From Saprospiraceae bacterium (GTDB lineage: Bacteria > Bacteroidota > Bacteroidia > Chitinophagales > Saprospiraceae), in NCBI GenBank assembly GCA_020628475.1, contig JAHDFB010000001.1, positions 114,561 through 178,560 on the forward strand: a stretch of DNA of 64,000 bases. The letters run 5' to 3'. Positions 1 through 9,001 of this stretch are shown here, piece by piece; the first letter of the stretch is position 1; every line of letters begins with the position of its first letter. Position numbers and translations under genes: made by a program. The notes below the pieces were generated by a model that did not search any database, was not told the origin of the DNA, and saw nothing but the letters and a program-made list of their open reading frames with translations.

Positions 1-249
1 GCCAATGCCACAAAATATGGACTATCAGCTAGTCTTTGGACATCAAACGTACATCGTGCCCATCGATTTTCGAGATCATTAGAAAGCGGGATTGTATGGG
101 TAAATACTTGGTTGAAGCGCGATTTAAGGACACCTTTTGGCGGAGTGAAGCAAAGTGGAGTAGGGCGAGAAGGCGGATTTGATGCACTTCGATTTTTTAC
201 AGAAGTCAAGAATATTTGCATTCAAGTCAATACGGACGAAGCTCTTTAA
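1..249 (+). CDS. 2-aminomuconate-6-semialdehyde dehydrogenase, C-terminal part
   Basis: The window opens inside this gene; 82 C-terminal residues are visible and end in TAA. They contain a VNTW segment, then RDLRTPFGG, then QSGVGREGG, the C-terminal signature of the aldehyde dehydrogenase branch acting on hydroxymuconic and aminomuconic semialdehydes. The enzyme oxidises 2-aminomuconate semialdehyde to 2-aminomuconate with NAD+. The family catalytic cysteine and NAD-binding region lie outside the window. It is 30 bases upstream of the 3-hydroxyanthranilate dioxygenase gene and heads the visible part of the kynurenine operon, which supports the substrate assignment. A generic aldehyde dehydrogenase is the less likely alternative. 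Confidence 0.88.
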   Translation, partial: ANATKYGLSASLWTSNVHRAHRFSRSLESGIVWVNTWLKRDLRTPFGGVKQSGVGREGGFDALRFFTEVKNICIQVNTDEAL

Positions 250-279
250 AAATGAATTAATAAATAAAAGATTATAGAT

Positions 280-798
280 ATGGCAACACTTTTTCCTGTT
301 ATCAATTTTAATAAGTGGATTGACGAAAATCGTCATTTATTGAAACCACCAGTAGGGAATAAAGCTATCTGGCAAGATGGTGATTTTATCGCCATGGTGG
401 TTGGTGGCCCCAATTCGAGAAAAGATTATCATATCAATCAAACCCCAGAATTTTTCTATCAGGTTGAGGGGGATATGGTATTAAAAATAATTGTCGACGG
501 TGAACCTCAAGATGTTCATATTAATGAAGGTGACATTTATTTACTACCTCCCAATATTCCTCATTCTCCTCGACGACCTGAAAATACAGTGGGGCTCGTC
601 ATTGAACAAAAAAGACCGGAAGGAATGATCGATGGACTGGTATGGCACTGTGAAAATTGTGGTACTAAATTGTATCAGGATAGTTTTTCCATGGTCAATA
701 TAGAAGAAGATTTGAAAATCGCCTTCGAAGCATTTTTCAAGGATAAAGAAAAAACGACCTGCTCGAATTGTGGAACTATTATGGAACGACCTAAATAA
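280..798 (+). CDS. nbaC: 3-hydroxyanthranilate 3,4-dioxygenase
   Basis: This cytosolic iron enzyme opens the ring of 3-hydroxyanthranilate to give 2-amino-3-carboxymuconate semialdehyde. At 172 residues it has the length of the bacterial family. The cupin iron ligands expected from the family are present as His51, Glu57 and His95, and the substrate-binding arginines as Arg47 and Arg99. A C-terminal rubredoxin-like metal site has two CxxC pairs (Cys124/127 and Cys161/164), typical of the bacterial form. Its product is the substrate of the next gene, 6 bases downstream. The assignment is secure. Confidence 0.96.
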   Translation: MATLFPVINFNKWIDENRHLLKPPVGNKAIWQDGDFIAMVVGGPNSRKDYHINQTPEFFYQVEGDMVLKIIVDGEPQDVHINEGDIYLLPPNIPHSPRRPENTVGLVIEQKRPEGMIDGLVWHCENCGTKLYQDSFSMVNIEEDLKIAFEAFFKDKEKTTCSNCGTIMERPK

Positions 799-804
799 TA
801 GCCA

Positions 805-1878
805 TTGAATAAAGTCAAAATTGACGGACATGGCCATTTAGTGCCACACCCTCAGGAAATTCCTCAGTTTATGAAGGATCATAAGGTTTTCTGGGTGGAT
901 GATAATATGGAGTTTATGTATCAAGGTGACTGGCGTCGTCCGGTTACTCATGGTAGTTTCTTTCTTGAAGAAAAATTGCTCTGGTTAGCGAGTAACGATA
1001 TTTCGCACGAGGTCATTTTGAATTTGTCCCAACTCTATTGTAATGGTATGGAACGTCAATTATGTTCAGATGTCATTCGATTTCAGAACGATTTTAACGC
1101 CTCCACTCAGCATAAACATCCGGATAAGTTTACTTGTGGATTTGTAGTGCAGCCAAGATATATGGATGATGCTATTCGAGAAATTGATCGTTGTGTCAAC
1201 GAATTAGGTCTGTCATTGCTTTGCTTACCGACGCATTATTTGGATGCTCAAGATCAATGGAAGAGTATTGGTGATCCGGCTTTGGAACCCATGTTCGAGT
1301 ATATTAATCAATTGGGGCTAGCTCTAGAAATTCATCCTTACGATGGTAATAAATTTATTCATCTCGAGAATCAGCTATGGCGCTTTCATTTGGTGTGGAT
1401 GTGCGCACAAACAGCAGATGCGTATCATTTTTTCTGTGCACATGATTTTCCCGACAAATTTCCAAATATTCGTACCTGCTTTGCGCATGGAAATCAATTC
1501 GGACAGATGAATATTGGCCGACGTAAGCAAGGTTTTTATGGAAGACCGGATTTATTTGAAGGTACGATAGCGCCGGAAAAAAATATTCAATCCTCCAATG
1601 TTTATTTTGATACCTTAGTCCATGATGTCTATTCATTCCGATTGTTGGTAGATCGTCAAACGAGTAATCAAGTTATTGCAGGCATTGATGATCCATATCC
1701 ATTGGGAGAGATGGAGTTGGATCACGGATCTTATCCAGGTCGAGTAATTGACGAAGCAAAGGCACTTGGATTTATTAACGAGATCGAATACGAGCATATA
1801 TGGCATGACAATGTTTTAAATTGGCTTGGAGGAGATAATAAGCAGGCCATTTATGACCGCTTGCAAATTAAAGAATAA
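805..1878 (+). CDS. nbaD: 2-amino-3-carboxymuconate-6-semialdehyde decarboxylase (ACMSD)
   Basis: This amidohydrolase-fold zinc decarboxylase converts ACMS to 2-aminomuconate semialdehyde and so prevents its spontaneous closure to quinolinate. Metal ligands are visible: His9 and His11 in DGHGHL, His177 in EIHPYDG and Asp295 in AGIDDP; His228 in FAHGNQ matches the family catalytic histidine. The length of 357 residues is slightly above the usual 330-340. The start is TTG, six bases after the previous stop. No ATG lies close to the HxH motif, so TTG is chosen although no strong ribosome binding site is seen. Its presence argues for catabolism rather than NAD synthesis. Confidence 0.93.
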   Translation: MNKVKIDGHGHLVPHPQEIPQFMKDHKVFWVDDNMEFMYQGDWRRPVTHGSFFLEEKLLWLASNDISHEVILNLSQLYCNGMERQLCSDVIRFQNDFNASTQHKHPDKFTCGFVVQPRYMDDAIREIDRCVNELGLSLLCLPTHYLDAQDQWKSIGDPALEPMFEYINQLGLALEIHPYDGNKFIHLENQLWRFHLVWMCAQTADAYHFFCAHDFPDKFPNIRTCFAHGNQFGQMNIGRRKQGFYGRPDLFEGTIAPEKNIQSSNVYFDTLVHDVYSFRLLVDRQTSNQVIAGIDDPYPLGEMELDHGSYPGRVIDEAKALGFINEIEYEHIWHDNVLNWLGGDNKQAIYDRLQIKE

Positions 1879-1899
1879 TCATTTTTAAAGGAATAATTA

Positions 1900-3174
1900 G
1901 TGAGTAATTTTGTTTTTGAGGAAGGTAGGGCTTACGCCCAAAGTCTGGATCAGTCAGATCCCATGAGATCATTCCGTGATGCCTTTCATCACCCAGTTCA
2001 AGCAAACGGTGAAACTTTTATATACCTCTGTGGTAATTCACTCGGTTTACAACCAAAAGGAGTGCGAGGGAAGATAGATCAAGAATTAAACGATTGGTCC
2101 ACGCTGGGTGTCGAAGGTCATTTTCATGCGAAGAATCCATGGATGCCATATCACGAATTTCTGACTGAAGCGATGTCCAAAATTGTGGGTGCAAAGCCCT
2201 CTGAAGTGGTGGTGATGAATACGCTTTCGGTCAATTTACATTTGATGATGGTTTCGTTTTATCGACCGACTAGTACACGAAATAAAATTATCATCGAATA
2301 CGATGCGTTTCCATCCGATCGCTATGCAGTAGAATCTCAAATCAGACATCACGGATATGATCCTGCTGAATGTTTGATAGAATTGAAAGCAAGAGAAGGA
2401 GAAGTTTGCCTTCGAGATCAGGATATATTAGATGTCATCGAAAATTTGGGAGATTCCCTTGCCTTAGTCATGTTAGGTAATACGAATTATTATACGGGAC
2501 AATTTTTTGACATGGCCGGTATAACCAAGGCTGCACATCAAGTAGGTGCCATGGCGGGCTTTGATTGTGCACATGGTGCGGGAAATGTGAATCTGGACTT
2601 ACATAATAGTGGGGCTGATTTTGCTGTCTGGTGTAGCTATAAATATTTAAATAGCGGGCCTGGTTCATTGGGGGGATGTTTTGTACATGAACGACATGCC
2701 GATAATGCTGCGTTAAATCGATTTGCTGGTTGGTGGGGACATAATAAGGAAACGCGATTTGGAATGCGCGATCCATTTGATCCTATATCCGGTGCAGAAG
2801 GTTGGCAGTTGAGTAATCCTCCTATCCTAAGTATGGCCGCTATCAAGGCTTCGTTGGACGTATTCGAAGAGGCTGGCATGGAAAACCTTTGGGCGAAAGC
2901 CCGAAAAATAACGGCATACATGGAATATTTAATACTTGGCTTGAACAAACAGGATATTCAAATTATTACACCAAAGGAAATGTCTCGACGAGGAAGTCAA
3001 CTCTCGATTCAAGTGAAAAATGCCGATAGAAATGTCTTTGATCGTATCACGAAAAGAGGGGTGATCGCTGACTGGAGAGAACCAGATGTGATCCGAGTCT
3101 CGCCGGTGCCGCTATATGTATCCTATGAGGATGTCTATAATTTTGTTGAAATACTAAAAACAGAAATTGCATGA
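1900..3174 (+). CDS. kynU: Kynureninase
   Basis: This PLP enzyme splits kynurenine or 3-hydroxykynurenine into (3-hydroxy)anthranilate and alanine. It is 424 residues, the normal length. Family features seen are the N-terminal YLCGNSLGL, the cofactor-binding FDCAHGAGN (Asp222, His225) and the PLP lysine Lys248 in WCSYKYLNSGPGS. The start is GTG, 22 bases after the decarboxylase stop. The stop overlaps the start of the monooxygenase gene by four bases (ATGA), so the two are translationally coupled. Because the monooxygenase is present, 3-hydroxykynurenine is the likely substrate. Confidence 0.96.
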   Translation: MSNFVFEEGRAYAQSLDQSDPMRSFRDAFHHPVQANGETFIYLCGNSLGLQPKGVRGKIDQELNDWSTLGVEGHFHAKNPWMPYHEFLTEAMSKIVGAKPSEVVVMNTLSVNLHLMMVSFYRPTSTRNKIIIEYDAFPSDRYAVESQIRHHGYDPAECLIELKAREGEVCLRDQDILDVIENLGDSLALVMLGNTNYYTGQFFDMAGITKAAHQVGAMAGFDCAHGAGNVNLDLHNSGADFAVWCSYKYLNSGPGSLGGCFVHERHADNAALNRFAGWWGHNKETRFGMRDPFDPISGAEGWQLSNPPILSMAAIKASLDVFEEAGMENLWAKARKITAYMEYLILGLNKQDIQIITPKEMSRRGSQLSIQVKNADRNVFDRITKRGVIADWREPDVIRVSPVPLYVSYEDVYNFVEILKTEIA

Positions 3175-4535
3175 TAGAATTAACGCAACGAATCGCTATT
3201 GTTGGAGCAGGACTATGTGGTAGTTTGTTGGCAATCAATCTGGCTCAGCGTGGCTTTAATATCAACTTGTTTGAGAAAAGGACCGACTTGAGAAAGGATA
3301 CGATTGAAGGCGGAAGATCAATCAATTTAGCGCTTTCTAATCGAGGACTGAAGGCTCTGGCTATGGTTGGTTTGGAAGCCGAGGCTCGAAAATTGTGTAT
3401 TCCTATGGAGGGTAGAATGATTCATGATACCAGTGGGCAAAAACGATTTTCACAGTATAGTGGTCGTGAAAATGAATATATAAATTCCATTTCTCGAACT
3501 GGATTGAATGCATTATTGCTGGACAAGTTGGAGGAATATAGCAATGTAAATGTGTTTTTCGAAGCAGCTATAGATACGGTAGACGTCGTGAATAGCATCA
3601 TTAAATATGACTATTTAGACCAGCGCTTGGAAGAATCCTTTGATGTGGTTTTTGGCACGGATGGTGCGGGTTCTCGCGTTCGAAAGAGTATTTATACAGA
3701 ACTAGGAGATGAGGCGGAGTACAGCAGTGAATTCTTAGAATATGGTTATAAAGAATTAGAAATCCCGGCCTCTGTTGATGGCGGATTTCAAATTGAGAAT
3801 AATGCCTTGCATATTTGGCCAAGAGGTCATTTTATGATCATCGCATTGCCAAATTTGGACGGTAGCTTTACGGTGACCATGTTTAATCCATACGAGGGAT
3901 CGGTAGGATTTAATTCCTTGAAAGAAGATCCAGAGATTATGGCCTATTTTCAAGAATATTTTCCAGATTTAGTTGATTTATTGCCGGCATTACAAGATGA
4001 TTTTGACGATCATCCCGTGGGCCGCTTGGGAACAATCAAATGTGCTCCTTGGCACTTTAATCAGACCTGTATTATGGGAGATGCCTGTCACGCGATCGTA
4101 CCGTTTTATGGTCAAGGCATGAACGCCTCTTTTGAGGATGTCTATGTTTTTGATCAATTATTGACCGACCATATGAACAAAAGTTGGCCTGAATTATTTG
4201 AACGATTTCAGATAGAGCGGAAACCTGATACGGACGCCATTGCAGACTTAGCACTGGATAATTTTCAAGAAATGCAAGATAAGGTGGATGATCCTGAATT
4301 TATTAAAAAACGCAAATTAGAAATGTTACTGGAAAAACGATTTCCAGCATACTATTCGAAATACAGTTTGGTGACTTTTAAGGATGAGTTATCCTACGAA
4401 CAAGCCATGACGCAAGGACGAGCTCAGGATGCTTATTTGTTGGGCTTGTGTTCGCAAGAATCTTTTCAACAGCCAGAAACAGATAAAGAATTGGAAGCTA
4501 TTTTAAATGACATGAGTAAAGCGCTGAAAATATGA
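3171..4535 (+). CDS. kmo: Kynurenine 3-monooxygenase
   Basis: This FAD-dependent aromatic hydroxylase makes 3-hydroxykynurenine from kynurenine with NADPH and O2. The N-terminal dinucleotide-binding GAGLCG is at residues 12-17. The second FAD motif is in CIMGDACHAIVPFYGQGMN, the family signature. The 454-residue length fits, and the C-terminal helical region is present. The gene overlaps kynU and the downstream RidA gene by four bases each. No tryptophan 2,3-dioxygenase or formamidase is in view; they may lie upstream of the window or elsewhere. Confidence 0.95.
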   Translation: MIELTQRIAIVGAGLCGSLLAINLAQRGFNINLFEKRTDLRKDTIEGGRSINLALSNRGLKALAMVGLEAEARKLCIPMEGRMIHDTSGQKRFSQYSGRENEYINSISRTGLNALLLDKLEEYSNVNVFFEAAIDTVDVVNSIIKYDYLDQRLEESFDVVFGTDGAGSRVRKSIYTELGDEAEYSSEFLEYGYKELEIPASVDGGFQIENNALHIWPRGHFMIIALPNLDGSFTVTMFNPYEGSVGFNSLKEDPEIMAYFQEYFPDLVDLLPALQDDFDDHPVGRLGTIKCAPWHFNQTCIMGDACHAIVPFYGQGMNASFEDVYVFDQLLTDHMNKSWPELFERFQIERKPDTDAIADLALDNFQEMQDKVDDPEFIKKRKLEMLLEKRFPAYYSKYSLVTFKDELSYEQAMTQGRAQDAYLLGLCSQESFQQPETDKELEAILNDMSKALKI

Positions 4536-4948
4536 ACAAGAATAAAGTACTAGAGCATCGGGCAAGACCGCTAGGAAATTACCCACATGTGAAGCGTGTA
4601 GGTGATTTCATTTATGTTAGTGGTACTAGTAGCAGAAGAGCCGATAACACCATTGAAGGGCATTCTGTTGACTCCGATGGCAATAACGTTTTGGACATTC
4701 GAATCCAAACCAAGGCGGTCCTAGAAAATATTGGTGTTTTGTTAAAAAGTATGGGTGCTGATTTATCGGACATCATAGATATCAGCTCATTTTTGGTGGA
4801 TATGAAGGATTTTAAGGGTTACAATGAGGTCTACGGTAGTTATTTTAATCATGAGACTGGACCTACTCGAACGACCGTTGCCGTTCATCAATTACCGCAT
4901 CCCTTATTATTAATAGAAATTAAGGCGGTCGCGTATATCGGAAAATAG
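4532..4948 (+). CDS. RidA-family protein, probable 2-aminomuconate deaminase
   Basis: The 138-residue protein has the RidA/YjgF fold signature: FIYVSGTSS near the start, a central helix with IGVLLKSMGADLSDI, and the active-site stretch PTRTTVAVHQLP with Arg113, followed by Glu129. Known RidA relatives in nitrobenzoate and kynurenine pathways deaminate 2-aminomuconate to 4-oxalocrotonate. Translational coupling to kmo and the position at the end of a complete pathway support that role. A general imine/enamine deaminase cannot be excluded from sequence alone. It closes the operon; 61 bases follow before the next gene, without a clear terminator. Confidence 0.85.
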   Translation: MNKNKVLEHRARPLGNYPHVKRVGDFIYVSGTSSRRADNTIEGHSVDSDGNNVLDIRIQTKAVLENIGVLLKSMGADLSDIIDISSFLVDMKDFKGYNEVYGSYFNHETGPTRTTVAVHQLPHPLLLIEIKAVAYIGK

Positions 4949-5009
4949 ACAGCATTTTGACCAACCATTGGAGGTATGTTCTCGTCTACAAGAATAAACC
5001 AATGGATGT

Positions 5010-6992
5010 ATGAGGAGCCTTCTATTTATTTTATTGTTTTCTTTTATAAGTACTATTCATAGTGCTCAGACCTTTGAGTTGGTCGAGGTAGGGGCTTTCG
5101 CCCAAAATAATTACAATAGTAATTCTACAAGCTGGGTTGATTTTGATAATGATGGAGATCTTGATCTATTTGTGACCAATGGTGAACTTGGACAACCCAA
5201 TGAATTTTATGAAAATTTGGGGGGAGGTCAATTCAAAAGCATTGAAAATGAAATTACAGCTATGGATAGTTATTCGTTCAGTGCAGTTTGGGGCGATTAT
5301 GACAATGATCGGGATTTAGATTTGTTGATTTCTAATGCGAATTATAAGGAAAGTTACGGCGCAAGAAATTACTTGTTTGAAAATCAAGGAGACGGAAGTT
5401 TCGTCAGTATTACAGACATCAAGCCTATTGAAGATTTTGATCCGACCTATGTTTCGACTTGGGTAGATTATAATAATGATGGTTGGTTGGATATATTTTC
5501 GGTGAATGCCTATGGATGGAAAGATGCGCTGTACAAAAATAATGGTGATAAAACATTTACAAAGATAGAAGGGAATGATATGGTTGAGCGAGCTTCTCAT
5601 CATATCAGCTGTGCATGGAGCGATTATGATAACGATGGAGATCAGGATGTTTTAATCATCAATGCCGATTCATTTGATGGTCTCAAATTATACAGAAATG
5701 ATGGAGAAGATCAGTTTACTGCGGTTGATAATAACTTGACCTTGGAAAAATTTGAGGCGCCGCGAAGTGCCAGCTGGGGAGACTACAACAATGATGGTTG
5801 GATGGATGTCGTCGTGGTTGATCGAGAGGACGATGATGTGGTATTTAAAAATGTCAATGGCAGTTTTAGTAAACTAAGTACGTCGGAAATCCAAGTGTCC
5901 GATGCTTTTTCAGGTAATGGAAGTCAATGGGGAGATTTTGACAATGACGGAGACTTAGATTTAGTATTGTCGCATCATTTCGATGAAAAATCAGAGTTTC
6001 ATCGTAACAATGGAAACGGTACGTTTACGAAAATTGAAACAGAATGGAATAATGCTGGAGACGGTTTTGCTTGGTCCATTTCCGGTGTGGATGTCAATCA
6101 AGATGGCCGGTTGGATATTTTTCAATCCAATCGATTTAGCGGCGCGGGCACAGGGTCTGCAGGATATAAGAATTTTTTATTTCTGAATGATTCTGAAATT
6201 TGCAATAGCAGTTTGTTGGTTTCACTAGCAGGTATCGAATCGAATACTTACGGATTAGGTGCTAAAATCATTGTTCGTGGACAAGATGCTGATGAAAATC
6301 CTATTTACATCAAACGAGAAATGCGCTGTCTTTCAGGAGGTGGTTATTCTACGCAAAATGGATTAATCGCCCATTTTGGAATGAACAATATAGAGATTCT
6401 AGAATCTATAGAGGTACAATGGCCTTCTGGGAAAGTTTTAGAATATTCAGATTTTGAAGACAATCATCATCTACGACTTTGGGAAGATGGACAGATAGAG
6501 TATTTGGGGTCACTTAATCAATTGGCGATCAACGAATTTCGATCAGATCAATGTCCATATGAAGTCAACCGTCTAGAGGCAACTCATAATATAGGAGATG
6601 TTCAATGGTATTTAAATGGCGATAACTATTCCAATGAAACCATGATCGATGTTCCTGAAGTACCAGAAATACAGCAATATATAGCCGAAGACATGTGTGA
6701 AAATCGAGATACCGTGGATATCGTTCGATCGAGCCTTCAATCAACGATGTTTCCAAATCCTGCAGTGGATGATGTTCGTTTCATATTTTCTGGACAATCC
6801 ATCGATTCTAAAGCCTCCATCCGATTGTTTGATATTTCTGGAAAATTCATTCAGGAAAACCATTTTGACTTGCAACAGGGATCAGGAATTTATAAACTAA
6901 GTACGAAGCATTTACCGGCAGGAGCCTATGCCGTTGAAATTAGCTCTTCCTGTTGGTCTGAAACCAAGAAGTTGGTGAAAATTAGGTTGTAA
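5010..6992 (+). CDS. Secreted FG-GAP/VCBS repeat protein with ASPIC/UnbV domain and type IX sorting tail
   Basis: The protein starts with a signal peptide (hydrophobic residues 3-18, cleavage probably after IHSA). It then carries about seven VCBS/FG-GAP repeats with calcium-loop motifs such as DFDNDGDLD and DYNNDGW, between about residues 40 and 390. An ASPIC/UnbV domain follows (YGLGAKIIVRG through VQWPSGKV, about 410-490). The end is a Por/type A sorting domain, from MFPNPAVDDVRF to PAGAYAVEI. Such proteins form calcium-bound beta-propellers at the cell surface and are exported by the type IX system. The ligand is unknown. Proximity to the kynurenine operon gives no clear functional link. 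Confidence 0.85.
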   Translation: MRSLLFILLFSFISTIHSAQTFELVEVGAFAQNNYNSNSTSWVDFDNDGDLDLFVTNGELGQPNEFYENLGGGQFKSIENEITAMDSYSFSAVWGDYDNDRDLDLLISNANYKESYGARNYLFENQGDGSFVSITDIKPIEDFDPTYVSTWVDYNNDGWLDIFSVNAYGWKDALYKNNGDKTFTKIEGNDMVERASHHISCAWSDYDNDGDQDVLIINADSFDGLKLYRNDGEDQFTAVDNNLTLEKFEAPRSASWGDYNNDGWMDVVVVDREDDDVVFKNVNGSFSKLSTSEIQVSDAFSGNGSQWGDFDNDGDLDLVLSHHFDEKSEFHRNNGNGTFTKIETEWNNAGDGFAWSISGVDVNQDGRLDIFQSNRFSGAGTGSAGYKNFLFLNDSEICNSSLLVSLAGIESNTYGLGAKIIVRGQDADENPIYIKREMRCLSGGGYSTQNGLIAHFGMNNIEILESIEVQWPSGKVLEYSDFEDNHHLRLWEDGQIEYLGSLNQLAINEFRSDQCPYEVNRLEATHNIGDVQWYLNGDNYSNETMIDVPEVPEIQQYIAEDMCENRDTVDIVRSSLQSTMFPNPAVDDVRFIFSGQSIDSKASIRLFDISGKFIQENHFDLQQGSGIYKLSTKHLPAGAYAVEISSSCWSETKKLVKIRL

Positions 6993-7033
6993 TGTCTTTT
7001 TAAGTTGTATAAGTTGTTGACAATTAGATTGAT

Positions 7034-7112
7034 AGGTATTAATACCTGTTTTTAGTAGGAATATTCTCAAATGTTCGATAGGGAACTGAATAGCCTATAT
7101 CTTTATAGGTAT
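7034..7112. promoter_or_regulatory. Palindromes and direct repeat before the lipoprotein gene
   Basis: A perfect 14-base palindrome (AGGTATTAATACCT, 7034-7047) and a hairpin CCTATA/TATAGG (7094-7109) lie in the 151-base gap. Each is overlapped by a copy of ATAGGTAT (7033-7040 and 7105-7112, 72 bases apart). They could be operator half-sites or weak structures; no factor can be named. Confidence 0.25.
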
Positions 7113-7143
7113 ACAATTATTTGACCCTATTAAACAACAAGTT

Positions 7144-8973
7144 ATGCGAACGAAAACAATTCCAATTTTTCTTCTGGCATTCCTGTTTTTACATTCATCT
7201 TGTGAAGAAGCTATGCAAGATGCTGGTGGAAATTCTAGCACTGCAACACTGAAAGCATTCAATACTCCAGCCTTTATAGGCAAAAAGGATGTTGCTTCTT
7301 TATCAAAGACCGAGCAACGCTCATTTTTTGAGGCTTGGAATGATTATGTAAATGGATGGACAGAAAATGCAATCAATGTAGGATTGCAACCAGAAAATAC
7401 TAATTCCTTACCTGGACCTTATTATTTCAATCCTTTGAAAGAGAATCCAGATTCTCCAAGTATCACGGTTCCGGTCCGTTGGAACGCATTTCCTTATCGC
7501 GTTCGATTTTATTATGCTGATCAAGTGGCGGAGAAATTTAAAAATGATAGTATTCAAATTGGTGGGGTACAATATCCAATGAGCACCTATGCACTTTATG
7601 AATTAGCCGACCTGGGACCAGATGGTTTTAAAGATAAGTATCCGAATTTTAATCAAAACGTTGTACCGAAAGATTTATGTGGAAATACCAAGTTTGGAAA
7701 TCAAGCATTTACTCCTATTGGACCACGAGGCTGGTTGGATGAGTACAACGAATTCTCTGTAAGACGTGATGAAACTGGTGAAATAACCTCTGCGATGTTT
7801 ACGAGTGAAAACCCAGAGTATTATTGGACGCTCTGGTCGGTTTCACCGGAATCTGTATTGGAGATTTATCGAAAAACGCTAGGGAATCCAAATATTCCAA
7901 TGGATGATTTAATATTAACGGTTGATGGAGAAAAAGTTAGGACTCCGACGGGTTATGCTTATAATCCAATTAACAAGTGGAATAGTGGAACGAGTATGGA
8001 TGAAAATGGTGGAGGTGCTATTCATTTAACGAGTTCTCCGAATGAGTTAAGTGCAGAGATTATATTGGCAGCTGGAGCTTGTATTCCAAGACCAACAGAA
8101 GGCGTGCATTTTAGAAATAATGTTTCTAATGATTTGATCTGTTGTGCGAGTTATGGACGTCGCTTTAGAAATAGTGACCCGCATATTGGGCAATCAGTCA
8201 ATCAAGCGATTGCGAACCGAGATTTAAAACTAGCAGGAACCTTATTAAATCCAGTTGGTCTTTATATGCAACTACCCAATTTTGATCTTTTTTCATTACC
8301 GGCAGACTTGGAGGAAAAAGGATATAGTTTTGAGGACTGTTGGCATATATTAAGAGGGGAGGCGAGTAGCGATTATTATCCGAACAGTACCATATTACGG
8401 GCAGAATTTAGGATTCCGCCGGAGTGGAATATAAAGGCAAGTGATATCACGGTTGCAGGTAATCCATTGCTGTTTGCATCTCAGATTTCTGAAACGGCAG
8501 AAGTTCAATTGGTTGCCGTTTCAAAAACGATGCCGCAAGCGGCTCCTATTCAATCTTGTGTGCAAGAACGGGAAACCGTGTTGCCATCGGTTTCTTTGGC
8601 TATGTACAAGCCTACATTTGATGGATTTGTTGCGAGTGGAGTAGATACATTGAGTAATTTTAGTTCTAATCCCGTTAGTTTGGCAGCCAATAGTTCTCAA
8701 GATCAGGTTTATATTATTCTAGGTGGATTTGATCAATCCGCTACCGATTTCGATATTGATTTTTTGAGTACTTCTACCAATGAGTCCGTTGATATGGAAT
8801 TTCAAATACAAGAAGTAACTCCGAAAAATTTTGAAGGGTCTCCTTCTTTATTCCTTCTTGGAACGATGCAAGCAGGCGAAGTGCCTGAAGGTGGAGTTTC
8901 CATACAAGTGACAAATGCTCAGGATACGAGCCAAGTTTCTGCGATCACACCTGCCTATTTTCGTGTGAAGTAA
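7144..8973 (+). CDS. Large lipoprotein of unknown function
   Basis: A lipoprotein signal peptide ends in a lipobox with Cys20 (LFLHSSC), so the 609-residue protein should be anchored to a membrane facing the periplasm or the surface. I do not recognise the family. It is rich in aromatic residues and prolines (for example the stretch around VPVRWNAFPYRVRFYY) and has two cysteine-rich spots, one around CIPRPTEG and one with a CC pair in DLICCASYGRR. The C-terminal 150 residues look like beta-sandwich repeats. The gene is followed after 28 bases by the monoheme protein gene and then a terminator, so the two probably form a bicistronic unit and may act together. Confidence 0.75.
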   Translation: MRTKTIPIFLLAFLFLHSSCEEAMQDAGGNSSTATLKAFNTPAFIGKKDVASLSKTEQRSFFEAWNDYVNGWTENAINVGLQPENTNSLPGPYYFNPLKENPDSPSITVPVRWNAFPYRVRFYYADQVAEKFKNDSIQIGGVQYPMSTYALYELADLGPDGFKDKYPNFNQNVVPKDLCGNTKFGNQAFTPIGPRGWLDEYNEFSVRRDETGEITSAMFTSENPEYYWTLWSVSPESVLEIYRKTLGNPNIPMDDLILTVDGEKVRTPTGYAYNPINKWNSGTSMDENGGGAIHLTSSPNELSAEIILAAGACIPRPTEGVHFRNNVSNDLICCASYGRRFRNSDPHIGQSVNQAIANRDLKLAGTLLNPVGLYMQLPNFDLFSLPADLEEKGYSFEDCWHILRGEASSDYYPNSTILRAEFRIPPEWNIKASDITVAGNPLLFASQISETAEVQLVAVSKTMPQAAPIQSCVQERETVLPSVSLAMYKPTFDGFVASGVDTLSNFSSNPVSLAANSSQDQVYIILGGFDQSATDFDIDFLSTSTNESVDMEFQIQEVTPKNFEGSPSLFLLGTMQAGEVPEGGVSIQVTNAQDTSQVSAITPAYFRVK

Positions 8974-9001
8974 TTATTGTCCATCCTTAAAAGAAAATCT
9001 A

